Shown: positions 52,241-61,285 of the stretch, one piece after another
How positions within the stretch are numbered: the first letter of the stretch is position 1
Layout of the letters: each line of letters starts with the position of its first letter
NCBI RefSeq assembly: GCF_040655735.1
Contig: NZ_JBFAKK010000003.1
Coordinates: 434,001 to 498,000 of the forward strand
Direction: 5' to 3'
Origin: Phytomonospora sp040655735
GTDB lineage: Bacteria; Actinomycetota; Actinomycetes; Mycobacteriales; Micromonosporaceae
Length of the DNA: 64,000 nucleotides
Notes under the pieces: model-generated
Database searches by the model: none
Told to the model about the DNA's origin: nothing
Seen by the model: only the letters and a program-made list of their open reading frames with translations
Made by a program: the position numbers and the translations under genes

Positions 52241-52900
52241 ATGCGCATCGTCATCGCCCGCTGCACGGTGGACTACGTCGGCCGCCTGACGGCACACCTG
52301 CCTCTAGCACCGCGTTTGCTACTTTTGAAGGCCGACGGCTCGATCCTCGTGCATGCCGACGGCGGCTCCTACAAGCCCTTGAACTGGATGACTCCGCCTT
52401 GCACGATCCAGCAGGCCGAGGGGAAGTGGACCGTCACGAACAAGGCGGGGGAGCAGCTGATCATCACGATCGAGGAGATCCTCCACGACTCGTCGCACGA
52501 ACTCGGTGTGGACCCCGGCCTTCGCAAGGATGGGGTGGAGGCGCACTTGCAGGAACTTCTGGCCGACCAGCCCGGTGTTCTCGGCGACGGCTACACCTTG
52601 GTGCGGCGGGAGTTCCCGACGGCGATCGGGCCGGTCGACCTCATGTGCCGCAACGGCGAGGGCGGCAGTGTGGCGATCGAGGTGAAGCGGCGGGGTGAGA
52701 TCGACGGCGTGGAGCAGTTGACCCGCTATCTCGAACTCCTCAACCGCGACCCTCTGCTGGCGCCCGTGCAGGGGGTGTTCGCGGCTCAGATGATCAAGCC
52801 GCAGGCACGGGTCCTGGCCGAGGATCGCGGTATCCGGTGTGTGACGGTCGACTACGACGCGTTGCGCGGCATCGAGAAGAACGAACTGACGCTCTTCTAG
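52241..52900 (+). CDS. nucS: NucS/EndoMS mismatch-specific endonuclease
   Basis: The 219 residues match NucS: N-terminal dimerisation domain (IARCTVDYVGRLTAHLPLAP) and a C-terminal RecB-like nuclease domain. GPVDLMCRNGEGG supplies the Asp, AIEVKRRGEIDGVEQLTRYL the catalytic E-x-K and the QLxRY motif. NucS cuts both strands near mismatches with the DNA clamp and replaces MutS/MutL repair in actinobacteria. The extreme C-terminus ELTLF is the clamp-binding tail. Codons 1-30 are AT-richer than the rest, and a truncated homologous start lies 12.4 kb upstream, so this gene seems to be a hybrid made by integration. It overlaps the next gene tail to tail. Confidence 0.95.
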   Translation: MRIVIARCTVDYVGRLTAHLPLAPRLLLLKADGSILVHADGGSYKPLNWMTPPCTIQQAEGKWTVTNKAGEQLIITIEEILHDSSHELGVDPGLRKDGVEAHLQELLADQPGVLGDGYTLVRREFPTAIGPVDLMCRNGEGGSVAIEVKRRGEIDGVEQLTRYLELLNRDPLLAPVQGVFAAQMIKPQARVLAEDRGIRCVTVDYDALRGIEKNELTLF

Positions 52901-53343
52901 ACGCACACGGTGGCGGCCGGCGAGGTCGATCCGGTCGCCGTGACGCCGTCTCTGCGGATCGTCCCGGTGGCCTGTAGGCAGTGGCCCCGGGCATGCAGCG
53001 GCAGCGTCTGCGCCCAATGGTCGTATCGGGCGGCTTCGTAGATCTCCTGTCTGGTGCAGGTGGGGCCGGGGCTCGTCTCCTCGCAGATGGTCAGGGAGAC
53101 GTGGACGTCGGCTGGTGCTCGACCGGCGGCGGTGACGGCGCACTTGGTGCCCGTGGCGGAGTCGCCGAACACACTCAGTTCGCCCATGCGGGTGCCGTCA
53201 GGCGCGTGCAGGGCGACGTGCGCCAGGTACTCGCTCAGGCAGGCGGGCTGCGGGCTGTTGGGGACGCCTGCGGGCGAGGCCGCCGACGTCGGGAGGAGGG
53301 CCGCGACCAGGGCGGCGGCGGCCGCGGCGGCGAAAGTCCTCAT
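52897..53343 (-). CDS. Secreted small protein, function unknown
   Basis: ATG 53343 shares its A with the TGA of the small frame upstream (TGATG), so translation is likely coupled. The 148 residues start with a Sec signal (RTFAAAAAAALVAALLPTSA) and hold six cysteines (ACLSEYL, TKCAVT, ICEE, PTCTRQ, GHCLQ, TVCV), suggesting three disulfides in a compact beta-rich domain. No family recognised. It ends overlapping nucS by 4 bp. Confidence 0.72.
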   Translation of the reverse strand: MRTFAAAAAAALVAALLPTSAASPAGVPNSPQPACLSEYLAHVALHAPDGTRMGELSVFGDSATGTKCAVTAAGRAPADVHVSLTICEETSPGPTCTRQEIYEAARYDHWAQTLPLHARGHCLQATGTIRRDGVTATGSTSPAATVCV

Positions 53344-53408
53344 CACGAGCACTCGGTGGCGGGCACGAGGGCGGCGAAGGTGGCGAGGGGCAATATGGTG
53401 CGGCGCAT
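53343..53408 (-). CDS. 21-residue hydrophobic peptide coupled to the secreted protein gene
   Basis: ATG 53408 has GGAGG 5 nt upstream and encodes MRRTILPLATFAALVPATEC plus Ser. Its TGA overlaps the next ATG by one base. The next gene lacks a good ribosome site, so this frame may drive its translation. Alternatively it is a short signal-like or lipoprotein-like peptide in its own right. Confidence 0.45.
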   Translation of the reverse strand: MRRTILPLATFAALVPATECS

Positions 53409-53530
53409 GGTTCCTCCGTGGCTGGTACTGGCGACTGCCGGAACAGATCGTGACCCGGCCGGGTGACCGGTGCGGGCGTTTCGCGGACCCGGGGCGTGCG
53501 GGGATTCCCGCGCACGCCCACGGGGCCCTG

Positions 53531-54427
53531 TCAGACGGGACTCCGCTGAGCCGTGAGCGAGCCGAGCACACGGCCCTGCGTTGGCGCGGGGTCGTCGACG
53601 GCCGCGACCAGCAGCACGGCCCCCACGACGGCCGCGACCAGCAGTAGCGCCAGCCCGACGAGCATGAGGACGCGTTTCGGCTTGGGAGCCTCGGCGACGG
53701 CCGGCGCCGTCTCGGCGGGCGCCGCGACCTCCCCGGCGGCCGCGTCCTCCGCGCGCAGCGCGGCGTACGGCGCGAAGGGGTCGGTGGTGGCCTCCGCGCG
53801 TGTGCCGTTGGGGCCGGTGAAGGTCAGGGGCGGCGGCGTGGGCGCGCCCGGCTCCGGGGTCTCGGGCGGCTTCTCCTCGGCGAGGACCGACGGCGGCTCG
53901 GCAGGCCAGCCCGGCCGCGCCGCCTGCGCCGGGATCTCCGCGACCGGGATCTCCGCGACCGGGGCCTCCGCGACCGGGGCCTCCGCGACCGGGGCCTTCT
54001 CGACCTCCGCCGCCACGGGAGCCTGTTCCTCCGACGGCGGTGGCGGCACGTCCTCCACCGCCGTCGCCGACATCTCCGCCGCGACCTCGGCGACGGCCCG
54101 CGCCGGCCCCTCGGCCTCCTCGGGCATCAGCGCCAGCAGTGTCCCCGAAGCGTTGAGCGCCTCGTCGCAGCACCGCGCGAGATCGCCGTTCGGCGGCTTC
54201 GCGCCGGTCTCGATCTTGCTGATGTAGCCCTTCGAGTAGTTCGTGCGCAGCGCGAACTCGGCGATCGACAGCCCCGCCTCGGTGCGCAGCCTGCGCAGGC
54301 GGATGCCGAAGGTCTCCTCCCCGGCGGCCGTCGGCGGTGCCGACGCGCGAGGCGCCGCCGCCTTCTTCCGCGTGCGCTTCTGAACGGTTTTCAGCTCTTC
54401 GGTCGTGATGCCCGTGTTTTCCCCCAT
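53531..54427 (-). CDS. XRE-type helix-turn-helix protein with C-terminal membrane anchor
   Basis: The 298 residues have a basic N-terminal tail (about 1-38) and an XRE HTH (about 40-100; LRRLRTEAGLSIAEFALRTN, SKGYISKIETG). A long Pro/Ala/Glu-rich stretch with PVAE[AI] repeats and one membrane helix (about 255-277, VLMLVGLALLLVAAVVGAVL) follow. The order HTH, extended linker, membrane helix and short outer tail is like RodZ or other membrane-bound regulators. It may read an envelope signal or anchor DNA or cytoskeleton at the membrane. Function is inferred from architecture only. Confidence 0.82.
   Translation of the reverse strand: MGENTGITTEELKTVQKRTRKKAAAPRASAPPTAAGEETFGIRLRRLRTEAGLSIAEFALRTNYSKGYISKIETGAKPPNGDLARCCDEALNASGTLLALMPEEAEGPARAVAEVAAEMSATAVEDVPPPPSEEQAPVAAEVEKAPVAEAPVAEAPVAEIPVAEIPAQAARPGWPAEPPSVLAEEKPPETPEPGAPTPPPLTFTGPNGTRAEATTDPFAPYAALRAEDAAAGEVAAPAETAPAVAEAPKPKRVLMLVGLALLLVAAVVGAVLLVAAVDDPAPTQGRVLGSLTAQRSPV
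53931..54005 (-). repeat. Five 15-bp tandem repeats inside the XRE gene
   Basis: Units at 53931, 53946, 53961, 53976 and 53991 follow GGG[AG]TCTCCGCGACC-like sequence, the last one partial. They encode the PVAE[AI] repeats in the linker, so the linker length can vary by slippage in steps of five residues. Confidence 0.8.
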
Positions 54428-54500
54428 ATGACGACTATAGGAAGATCGGCGGACACTTTTAGCCGGACGCGGCGACCCGGCCGCGTCCGGCCTGTGAAGA

Positions 54501-55022
54501 TCAGCGCCTGCTGGGGTCGGACATCTGCTGGAGCATCCAGGCGACCGAGCTGCGGGCGGCCCTGTTGCGAGCCTCGCTCACACTGGCGACCATGGCCCGG
54601 TCCTTCTGGCTCAGGCGCGCCTGAGCGCCCATGTTCTCCTGGCTGTCGGGCAGGATCGACGACAGTCCCAGCAGCGCCGAGCCCCCCAGCGCGAGCCAGA
54701 CTCCGATGCCGAAGTCGACGGTGAAGGCCCCGTGCTGAATGGGGCTGAGGACGAACCAGTACAGCACCACGACGGCGGCGACATAGGCGCCGAAGCGGGC
54801 GGGACGCCGCGAGTTCGAGGCCACCGAGACGACGGCGGCGAGCGCGGCGATCAGCAGCGGGATCGTCAGGGAGAGCAGGAAGTGCGCGGCTCGGCCGCGG
54901 TCGATGAGACCGAGCAGCGGGTAGTTGTAGGGCGCCCAGCCCGGGGTGAAGTCGACGAAACCGGCGGACAGGAAAGCCGCCGCGGACGATACCGCGAGCG
55001 AGCGGGACGAGTTGGAGCGCAT
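54501..55022 (-). CDS. Four-helix membrane protein, function unknown
   Basis: ATG 55022 has GGGGAGG 8 nt upstream and is preferred over GTG 55046. The 173 residues have four helices (about 8-28, 48-70, 79-97, 104-128). An outer loop with WAPYNYPLLGLIDRGRAAHF and a cytoplasmic helical tail rich in Ala, Arg and Ser also stand out. No family recognised. Next to it on the same strand are the XRE membrane protein (downstream) and the aldehyde dehydrogenase (upstream). Confidence 0.72.
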   Translation of the reverse strand: MRSNSSRSLAVSSAAAFLSAGFVDFTPGWAPYNYPLLGLIDRGRAAHFLLSLTIPLLIAALAAVVSVASNSRRPARFGAYVAAVVVLYWFVLSPIQHGAFTVDFGIGVWLALGGSALLGLSSILPDSQENMGAQARLSQKDRAMVASVSEARNRAARSSVAWMLQQMSDPSRR

Positions 55023-55101
55023 GTCGTACGCCTCCCCGCTGGTCACCGGATGGTGACCACGTCAACGATTGTCGTTAGGGGACGACGGACGAGCAATCGC
55101 C

Positions 55102-56586
55102 TCAACGGTGGCGGATGCGCATCAGGCGATCGATGAGTTTGTTGTGCTTCTCGGCGCGGGCGAAGGACAGCAGCGGGAAGAGCTGCCGGACCCGCCGCCT
55201 GGCGATCGACTTCGCGTAGGCGAACTCGCGCAGTCCGTCCTCGCCGTGGATGCGCCCGAAACCGGACTCGCCGACTCCGCCGAAGGGCAGTCGCGGCATG
55301 CCCGCGAAGGCCAGCGTCGAGTTGACCGCCGTCATGCCCGACTTCATCCCGCGCGCCAGCCGCATGCCCGCCGCGCGAGCGAAGACCGCGCCGCCCAGGC
55401 CGTAGGGGAGCGCGTTGGCCCTGGCGAGGCCCTCGTCGGCGTTGGGGACGCGGTTGACGATGAGGACCGGCCCGAAGGTCTCCTCGCGCATGGCGCGGGC
55501 GTCCTCGGGCACGTCGACGATGATCGTGGGGTGCACGTAGGGCGGCTGGACCGACTCCGGTCCGCCGACGGCGAAGACCCCGCCGCGCTCGGCGGCGTCG
55601 GCGATGTGGCCGGCGATCACGTCGATCTGGCGGGGCATGGTGATCGGCCCGACCTGGTCCTCGGGCCCCTCGCCGACGCGCAGCTCGCGCGCCCCGGCGG
55701 TCAGCCGCGCCAGGAAACGCTCGGCGACCGACTCCACGACGTACACGCGCTCGATGCCGATGCAGGTCTGCCCCGCGTTGAAAAGCCCGCCCCACAGCGC
55801 CGCGTCGGCGGCGGCGTCCACGTCGGCGTCGTGGTCGACGATCAGCGCGTCCTTGCCGCCGCACTCCAGTACGACCGGCGTCATCTTCTCCGCGCAGGCC
55901 GCGTAGACCTTCTTCGCGGTTGCCGTCGACCCGGTGAACGCGAGCTTGTCGACGCCCGAGCGGCACAGCGCGGCACCGGTCTCACCCGAGCCGTGCACGA
56001 CCTGGAGCACCGGCTGCTCGACGATCCCGGCGAACACGTCGGCCAGCCACTGCCCGACCGCCGGTGTGTACTCGCTCGGCTTGAACACCACGGCGTTTCC
56101 CGCCGCCAGCGCGTAGACGATCGAGCCCAGCGGCGTGAGCACCGGGTAGTTCCACGGCCCGATCACACCGACCACGCCGTACGGCCGGTACTCCAGGTGC
56201 GCCGAATGGTCCACGAGCACCAGGCTCGTGCGCACCCGGCGCGGGCCCAGGACCCGCCGGGCGTGCTTCGGCGCCCAGTTGAGGTGTTCGAGGGCCGTGG
56301 CGACCTCCGTGCGAGCGTCGCTGAGGGTCTTGCCCGTCTCGGAGTGCATCAGCGACAGCAGCTCCGGCATCCGCTCCGACATCGCCCCGCGCAGCCGCAG
56401 CAACCGCTGCCGGCGGCCGGCGTGCCCGAGGCGCCACCACCACTGCTGCGCCACCCGGGCGGTCGCCACGGCGCTGTCGACGGCCTCGGCCGAGGCGACC
56501 GGGAACCTGCCCACGACCGTGCCGTCGGCCGGGGAGAGGGAGACGAGTTCATCGTCGATGACCAAGGGGGTGCCATCGCTGCTCAT
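55102..56586 (-). CDS. NAD(P)-dependent aldehyde dehydrogenase
   Basis: The 494 residues have the complete ALDH fold: GVVGVIGPWNYPVLTPLGS, the cofactor loop FTGSTATAKKV, the general base Glu in LECGGKDA and the catalytic Cys in NAGQTCIG. MREETFGPV also fits the family. The C-terminal tail FPLLSFARAEKHNKLIDRL is longer than in soluble betaine-type enzymes and resembles fatty-aldehyde or succinate-semialdehyde-type ALDHs. TAGTCT (56593-56598, minus strand) is 6 nt before the ATG, so it may be leaderless. It is divergent from a 3-hydroxyacyl-CoA dehydrogenase, which suggests lipid or short-chain acid metabolism. Confidence 0.93.
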   Translation of the reverse strand: MSSDGTPLVIDDELVSLSPADGTVVGRFPVASAEAVDSAVATARVAQQWWWRLGHAGRRQRLLRLRGAMSERMPELLSLMHSETGKTLSDARTEVATALEHLNWAPKHARRVLGPRRVRTSLVLVDHSAHLEYRPYGVVGVIGPWNYPVLTPLGSIVYALAAGNAVVFKPSEYTPAVGQWLADVFAGIVEQPVLQVVHGSGETGAALCRSGVDKLAFTGSTATAKKVYAACAEKMTPVVLECGGKDALIVDHDADVDAAADAALWGGLFNAGQTCIGIERVYVVESVAERFLARLTAGARELRVGEGPEDQVGPITMPRQIDVIAGHIADAAERGGVFAVGGPESVQPPYVHPTIIVDVPEDARAMREETFGPVLIVNRVPNADEGLARANALPYGLGGAVFARAAGMRLARGMKSGMTAVNSTLAFAGMPRLPFGGVGESGFGRIHGEDGLREFAYAKSIARRRVRQLFPLLSFARAEKHNKLIDRLMRIRHR

Positions 56587-56711
56587 GTACCGAGACTAGG
56601 GATGTCCGGCGCCAGTCTCAAGACCTAAGTTACCGACGGGTTGGGATCGTCGGATACGTCCCCGGTGACACCTGGCAGACTCCGGGTTGACCACACAACG
56701 AGGAGGTTGCG

Positions 56712-57749
56712 GTGCGGGAGAACTCCAAACGGCGCGTAGGCGTCGTCGGGCTCGGGACGATGGGCGCGGGGATCGTCGAGGTATTCGCCCGGGGCGAGTT
56801 CCAGGTCGTCGGCGTCGAAGTCGACGAAGCGGCCCGCGAACGCGGCGCCGAGCACTTGCGCAAGTCGACCGACAAGGCCGTCTCACGCGGGAAACTCAGC
56901 ACCGAGGACGCCGCCGCGCTGCACGAGCGGATCACCCTGACCACCGACTTCGCCGCCCTCTCCGAGGTCGACCTCGTCGTCGAGGCCGTGCCCGAGCGCA
57001 TCGACATCAAGCACGACCTGTTCCGCCGCCTCGACGAGATCTGCGAGCCGCGCACCATCCTGGCCACCAACACCAGCTCGCTGCCGGTCACCCAGATCGC
57101 CGAGACCACCGGCCGGCCCCTCCAGGTCGTCGGGATGCACTTCTTCAACCCGGCGCCGGTCATGAAGCTCATCGAGGTCGTCCACACCCCGGTCACCTCG
57201 AGCCAGACCGTCGACCTCGTCCGCGAGCTCGCCCTCGGCCTCGGTAAGACGCCGGTGGTCTGCGGCGACAAGCCCGGCTTCATCGTCAACCGGCTGCTGT
57301 TCGGCTACCTCAACCAGGCCGTCGCCATGGTCGACGACGGTGAGGCCACCGGACCCGAGATCGACGCCGCCATGCGGTCGGCGGGTTTCCCGATGGGCCC
57401 GATCATGCTCCTCGACGTCATCGGCCTCGACACGTCCGTGCAGATCCTCGACACCATCTACACCCGCGACGGCCAACTCGAGCGCTACGCGGCGGCGAAG
57501 TCGCTGCGCTCGCTGGCCGCCGAAGGCCACCTCGGCCGCAAGACCGGCCGCGGGTTCTACGAGCACGGTTCCCCCGTCGTGCCCGCCGAACTCGACGAGG
57601 ACCGCGCCGCGCGGATCGCCGCGACGCTGCTCGCGCCGCACCGCGCCGACGCCCGCCAGATGATCGACTCCGGCTACGCCACCGCCGAGGACATCGACAC
57701 CGCCATGACGCTGGGCTGCGGCTACCCCAAGGGCATCCTGACCGCCTGA
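56712..57749 (+). CDS. 3-hydroxyacyl-CoA (3-hydroxybutyryl-CoA) dehydrogenase
   Basis: GTG 56712 has GAGGAGG 6 nt upstream. The 345 residues have the NAD-binding GLGTMGAGIVEVF, the signature VVGMHFFNPAPVMKLIEVV with the catalytic His and Asn pair, and VCGDKPGFIVNRLLFGYLNQ. At 345 residues it is longer than the usual 285 because a second 3HCDH helical domain follows (ARQMIDSGYATAEDIDTAM). It oxidises 3-hydroxyacyl-CoA with NAD in beta-oxidation or butyrate-type pathways. No terminator is seen behind it. Confidence 0.93.
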   Translation: MRENSKRRVGVVGLGTMGAGIVEVFARGEFQVVGVEVDEAARERGAEHLRKSTDKAVSRGKLSTEDAAALHERITLTTDFAALSEVDLVVEAVPERIDIKHDLFRRLDEICEPRTILATNTSSLPVTQIAETTGRPLQVVGMHFFNPAPVMKLIEVVHTPVTSSQTVDLVRELALGLGKTPVVCGDKPGFIVNRLLFGYLNQAVAMVDDGEATGPEIDAAMRSAGFPMGPIMLLDVIGLDTSVQILDTIYTRDGQLERYAAAKSLRSLAAEGHLGRKTGRGFYEHGSPVVPAELDEDRAARIAATLLAPHRADARQMIDSGYATAEDIDTAMTLGCGYPKGILTA

Positions 57750-57893
57750 CGGGAAACGAACGCACCGCCATGGCGGGAAGCGGCAGCTCGTGTCGTGTTC
57801 TCGTCATGGCGGTTTGTCGTCTGCCTCCGACCCGGGAAACCCGGCGGCTCCTCTGCGAGGGTGTGATCACCCACCCCTATCGCCGGAGTTCAC

Positions 57894-60800
57894 ATGACCC
57901 CCGCATTCCCCGGGCGCAGACTGGGCGCGACCATCGCCGCCCTCGCCGTCGGCGCCGTCACGCTGACGAGCGCGGTCGTCGCGCCGCAGCCGGCGCACGC
58001 GCAGGAGCCCGGAGCACTCACCGGATCAGCGCGGCCCGCCGGGCAGCCCACCACCGTCACCCTCATCACCGGAGACCGCGTCCAGGTCTCCCTCGCCGCC
58101 GACGGCACCCCCTCGGCCGTTGTCGAGTCGTCCACCGACTTCTACACCCGCCGTGTCGGCGACGACCTCTACGTCATCCCCGTCTCCGCCGAGCGCGCGC
58201 TCGCCGAGGGCCGCCTCGACACCGAGCTGTTCAACGTCACCGGCCTGGTCCGCCAGGGCTACGACGACGCCTCCCGCACCGACCTGCCGCTGCTGGTGAC
58301 CGGCTCGCTGCCGCAGGCGCGCGGCCTCAGCGGCGTCAGCACCGGCGTCCACCTCGACTCGATCGGCGCGACCGCCGTGACCGTCGCCAAGGACGGCCTC
58401 GCCGCCGCCTTCGACGGTCTCACCGGCGGCACCGCCCGCGGCACCGGCACCGGCAAGATCTGGCTCGACGGGAAGGTCGAGGGCTTCGACCTCGACCCGA
58501 CCACCGGCGTCGAGCAGACCGGCGCGCCCGACCTGTGGAACCTCGGCCTCAACGGGGAGGGGACCAAGGTCGCCGTCCTCGACACCGGCTACGACGCCGC
58601 GCACCCCGATCTGGCCGGCCAGGTCCTCGCCGCCGAGGACTTCACCGGCGAGGGCAGCCCTCTCGACCGCGACGGCCACGGCACGCACGTCGCCTCCACC
58701 ATCGCCGGGACCGGTGCCGCCGACGCGAGCAAGGTCGGCATGGCCCCCGGCACCGGCCTGCTCATCGGCCGCGTCCTCAGCTACGGCGGCGGCCAGACCT
58801 CGTGGATCGTCGCGGGCATGGAGTGGGCCGTCGCGCAGGGCGCCGACGTGGTCAACATGAGCCTCGGCTCCTCCGAGCCCACCGACTGCACCGACCCGAT
58901 GGCGCAGGCCGCCGCCGAGCTCAGCGCGCAGTCGAAGACCCTCTTCGTGATCGCCGCCGGCAACAGCGGCATGCGCGAGACCGTCTCCTCGCCCGGGTGC
59001 GTCCAGGGCGTCCTCACCGTCGGCGCCGTCGACGCCGAGGGCGCGACCGCGAGCTTCTCCAGCCGCGGCCCGGTGCCGGGGAACCACGAGCTCAAGCCCG
59101 ACATCAGTGCTCCCGGCGTGGCCATCACCGGCGCGGCCGCGGGCAGCCTCGGCGAAGTCCACTACACGCGGATGTCCGGCACCTCCATGGCCACACCGCA
59201 CGTGGCCGGCGCCGTCGCGCTGATCCGCCAGGCCCACCCCGACTGGACCGCCCAGCAGGTCAAGGCCGCCCTCGTCGGCTCGGTCAAGCGGGAGAACCGG
59301 GCGAAGGCGCCCAACAGCACCGTCTACGAGCAGGGCGCCGGCGAACTGTGGCTGCCGGGCGCGCTGAACGCCACCGTCACCAGCGACACCGGCGTCCGCC
59401 TCGCCGACTTCGCGTGGCCGCACGGCCGCGACGAGCGCGCCACCAAGAAGGTCACCTACACCAACACCTCCGACAAGCCCGTCACCTTGACCCTCGAAGT
59501 CGACGACCTCACCGGTGCCGACGGCGACCGCGTCCCGTCGCGGGCCATCACCCTCGAAAGCAGCCGGATCACCATCCCCGCCAACGGCACCGCCACCGTT
59601 CCCGTGACGGCCAACGGCTACCTGCACGGCCTCGACGCCTCCTCCTACGGGGAGATCGGCGCCCGCATCGTCGCCACCGGCGAGAACGGCGTGCGCGTCA
59701 CCACCGCCGTCGGCTTCTGGCTCGAACCCGAGACCGTCGACGTCACCGTCAAGGCCGTCGACCGCACCGGCGCCCCCGCCACCTCGGGGTACCTCGACAT
59801 CACCGACACCCACCAGCCGGCCCGCTCGCTGATCTACTTCACCGGCGAGGACATCACCCTGCGCCTGCGCGCCGACAGCCACGTCCTCAGCGGCTTCATC
59901 CGCACCGCCGAACCCGACGGCACCTTCTCCTACAGCTACGTCGGCGACCCCGAGGCCCGCCTGACCGCCGACACCACCATCACCCTCGACGCCCGCAAGG
60001 CCAAGGCCGTCACCGTCACCGGCGACCGGCCGCTGACGATCCGCTCGGGCTCCCTGCACGTCGGCCGCAGCTTCGACGGCTGGATCGTCGACAACTCGGT
60101 CTTCGCCGCCAACGGCCCGGCCTTCTACGCAGCCCCGACCGACCGGGTCCGCGACGGCGAGTTCGACTTCGGCACCTACCTGCGCGCCGCCGACCCGTCA
60201 GTCGCCGAGAAGGACAGCACCTACGTCTACAACCTCGCCTTCACCGGCGACCGCGTCTCCCGCGACCAGTCCCACCGAGTCCGCGACCGCGACCTGGCCA
60301 CGGTCACCGAGAACTACCACACCCAGCGCACGCCCGGCGTGGCCTACGAGTGGACCCGCGTCCTGCAGGACAACGGCGCCAACCCGATCTACGCCGGCAG
60401 CGGCAACCCGGTCACCGTCCCGCTGACCCGCACCGCCTACTACACGCCCGGCCCGACCTGGCAGCAGATCGCCACGACCCAGCGCATCCGCGGCGAGACG
60501 TGGTTCGGCACCGCCCAGGCCTACGGCAAGCGGCAGCAGGGCGAGGTCGACTGGTTCAAGCTCCCCGCTCACAACAGCCTCGGCCGCAACTCCGACGGCA
60601 CCCCCACACGGGTCGCCGAGCGCCAGGGCACCCTCGTCGGCTTCGCCTTCGCCGCCCTCAAGGACGGTGCCGGACACGTCGCCGCCGGCGGCTTCGGCGA
60701 CATCGGCAACCTCCGGATCTACAAGAACGGCGAACTCGTCGGCGACAGCGCCTGGCCGAGCGGGCAGGCACTCGTCGGCTCCGACGACTGCGTCCTGCGC

Positions 60801-61268
60801 GTCGAGGTCACCCAGTTCGGCTTCGACAAGGCCAACTGGGAACTGGCCAAGGGCACGCTCACGAACTTCGAGTTCGCCTCCAGCCGGCCCGAGGGCGACA
60901 CCCTCCAGGCCCTGCCCGTCGCCATCCCGTCCTACGACGCGCCCGTCGACGCCTACAACCTCGCCCCGAACACCGACACCGCGTTCCCCGTGACCGTCGG
61001 CCTCGACGGTCAGGACGGCTACGACCCCGGCGCCATCACCTCCCTCACCGCCAAGGTCACCTTCGAGCCCGTCGAGATCTTCGGTGCGAAGCCGGTCAAG
61101 GACTACGCCTGGACCGAGGTCCCCGTCGTCCAGCGCGACGGCCGCTGGGTCGCCCTCGTCGACAACACCGCCCACGCCGGAGGCATCGCCTCCCTGTGGG
61201 TGAACACCGTCGACGCCAACGGCAGCAAGACCGAGCAGATCACCGTCAACCTCTACGGTGTCGCGTGA
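57894..61268 (+). CDS. Large secreted subtilisin-like (S8) serine protease
   Basis: ATG 57894 has GGAG 7 nt upstream. The 1124 residues comprise a signal peptide (RRLGATIAALAVGAVTLTSA ... PAHA), a propeptide to about residue 205 and the S8 domain (about 220-480). Catalytic Asp230 (VLDTGYD), His262 (DGHGTHVA) and Ser431 (SGTSMATPHVAG) are all present, as is the oxyanion Asn in AAGNSG. Beta-sandwich domains without clear repeats fill the last 640 residues. It is released or wall-bound and degrades external protein. A strong terminator follows, so it is probably transcribed alone. Confidence 0.95.
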   Translation: MTPAFPGRRLGATIAALAVGAVTLTSAVVAPQPAHAQEPGALTGSARPAGQPTTVTLITGDRVQVSLAADGTPSAVVESSTDFYTRRVGDDLYVIPVSAERALAEGRLDTELFNVTGLVRQGYDDASRTDLPLLVTGSLPQARGLSGVSTGVHLDSIGATAVTVAKDGLAAAFDGLTGGTARGTGTGKIWLDGKVEGFDLDPTTGVEQTGAPDLWNLGLNGEGTKVAVLDTGYDAAHPDLAGQVLAAEDFTGEGSPLDRDGHGTHVASTIAGTGAADASKVGMAPGTGLLIGRVLSYGGGQTSWIVAGMEWAVAQGADVVNMSLGSSEPTDCTDPMAQAAAELSAQSKTLFVIAAGNSGMRETVSSPGCVQGVLTVGAVDAEGATASFSSRGPVPGNHELKPDISAPGVAITGAAAGSLGEVHYTRMSGTSMATPHVAGAVALIRQAHPDWTAQQVKAALVGSVKRENRAKAPNSTVYEQGAGELWLPGALNATVTSDTGVRLADFAWPHGRDERATKKVTYTNTSDKPVTLTLEVDDLTGADGDRVPSRAITLESSRITIPANGTATVPVTANGYLHGLDASSYGEIGARIVATGENGVRVTTAVGFWLEPETVDVTVKAVDRTGAPATSGYLDITDTHQPARSLIYFTGEDITLRLRADSHVLSGFIRTAEPDGTFSYSYVGDPEARLTADTTITLDARKAKAVTVTGDRPLTIRSGSLHVGRSFDGWIVDNSVFAANGPAFYAAPTDRVRDGEFDFGTYLRAADPSVAEKDSTYVYNLAFTGDRVSRDQSHRVRDRDLATVTENYHTQRTPGVAYEWTRVLQDNGANPIYAGSGNPVTVPLTRTAYYTPGPTWQQIATTQRIRGETWFGTAQAYGKRQQGEVDWFKLPAHNSLGRNSDGTPTRVAERQGTLVGFAFAALKDGAGHVAAGGFGDIGNLRIYKNGELVGDSAWPSGQALVGSDDCVLRVEVTQFGFDKANWELAKGTLTNFEFASSRPEGDTLQALPVAIPSYDAPVDAYNLAPNTDTAFPVTVGLDGQDGYDPGAITSLTAKVTFEPVEIFGAKPVKDYAWTEVPVVQRDGRWVALVDNTAHAGGIASLWVNTVDANGSKTEQITVNLYGVA

Positions 61269-61285
61269 CATTTCGGCGGTAAGCA

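Larger units (their letters stand above)
39891..52338 (+). mobile_element. Candidate 12.4-kb polymorphic-toxin element integrated in nucS
   Basis: The exact 11-bp sequence AAGGCCGACGG occurs at nucS codons 30-33 at both borders (39891-39901 and 52328-52338). Left of the first copy is a GC-rich nucS start. Right of the second is the GC-rich body of nucS, but its first 30 codons, which lie inside the interval, use AT-richer synonyms (CTA GCA, TTG CTA CTT TTG). That is what results when an element inserts in a gene and brings a replacement 5' end. Cargo: LamG giant protein, RHS-Hint toxin, immunity gene and an IS630-type remnant. No integrase is recognisable, so the element may be immobile now. 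Confidence 0.55.

Noticed and set aside
57770..61282. 1170-residue plus-strand frame overlapping the S8 protease in another frame
   Set aside because: Its translation is nearly all Arg, Pro and His, typical of a shifted high-GC gene; the S8 frame has an intact catalytic triad.
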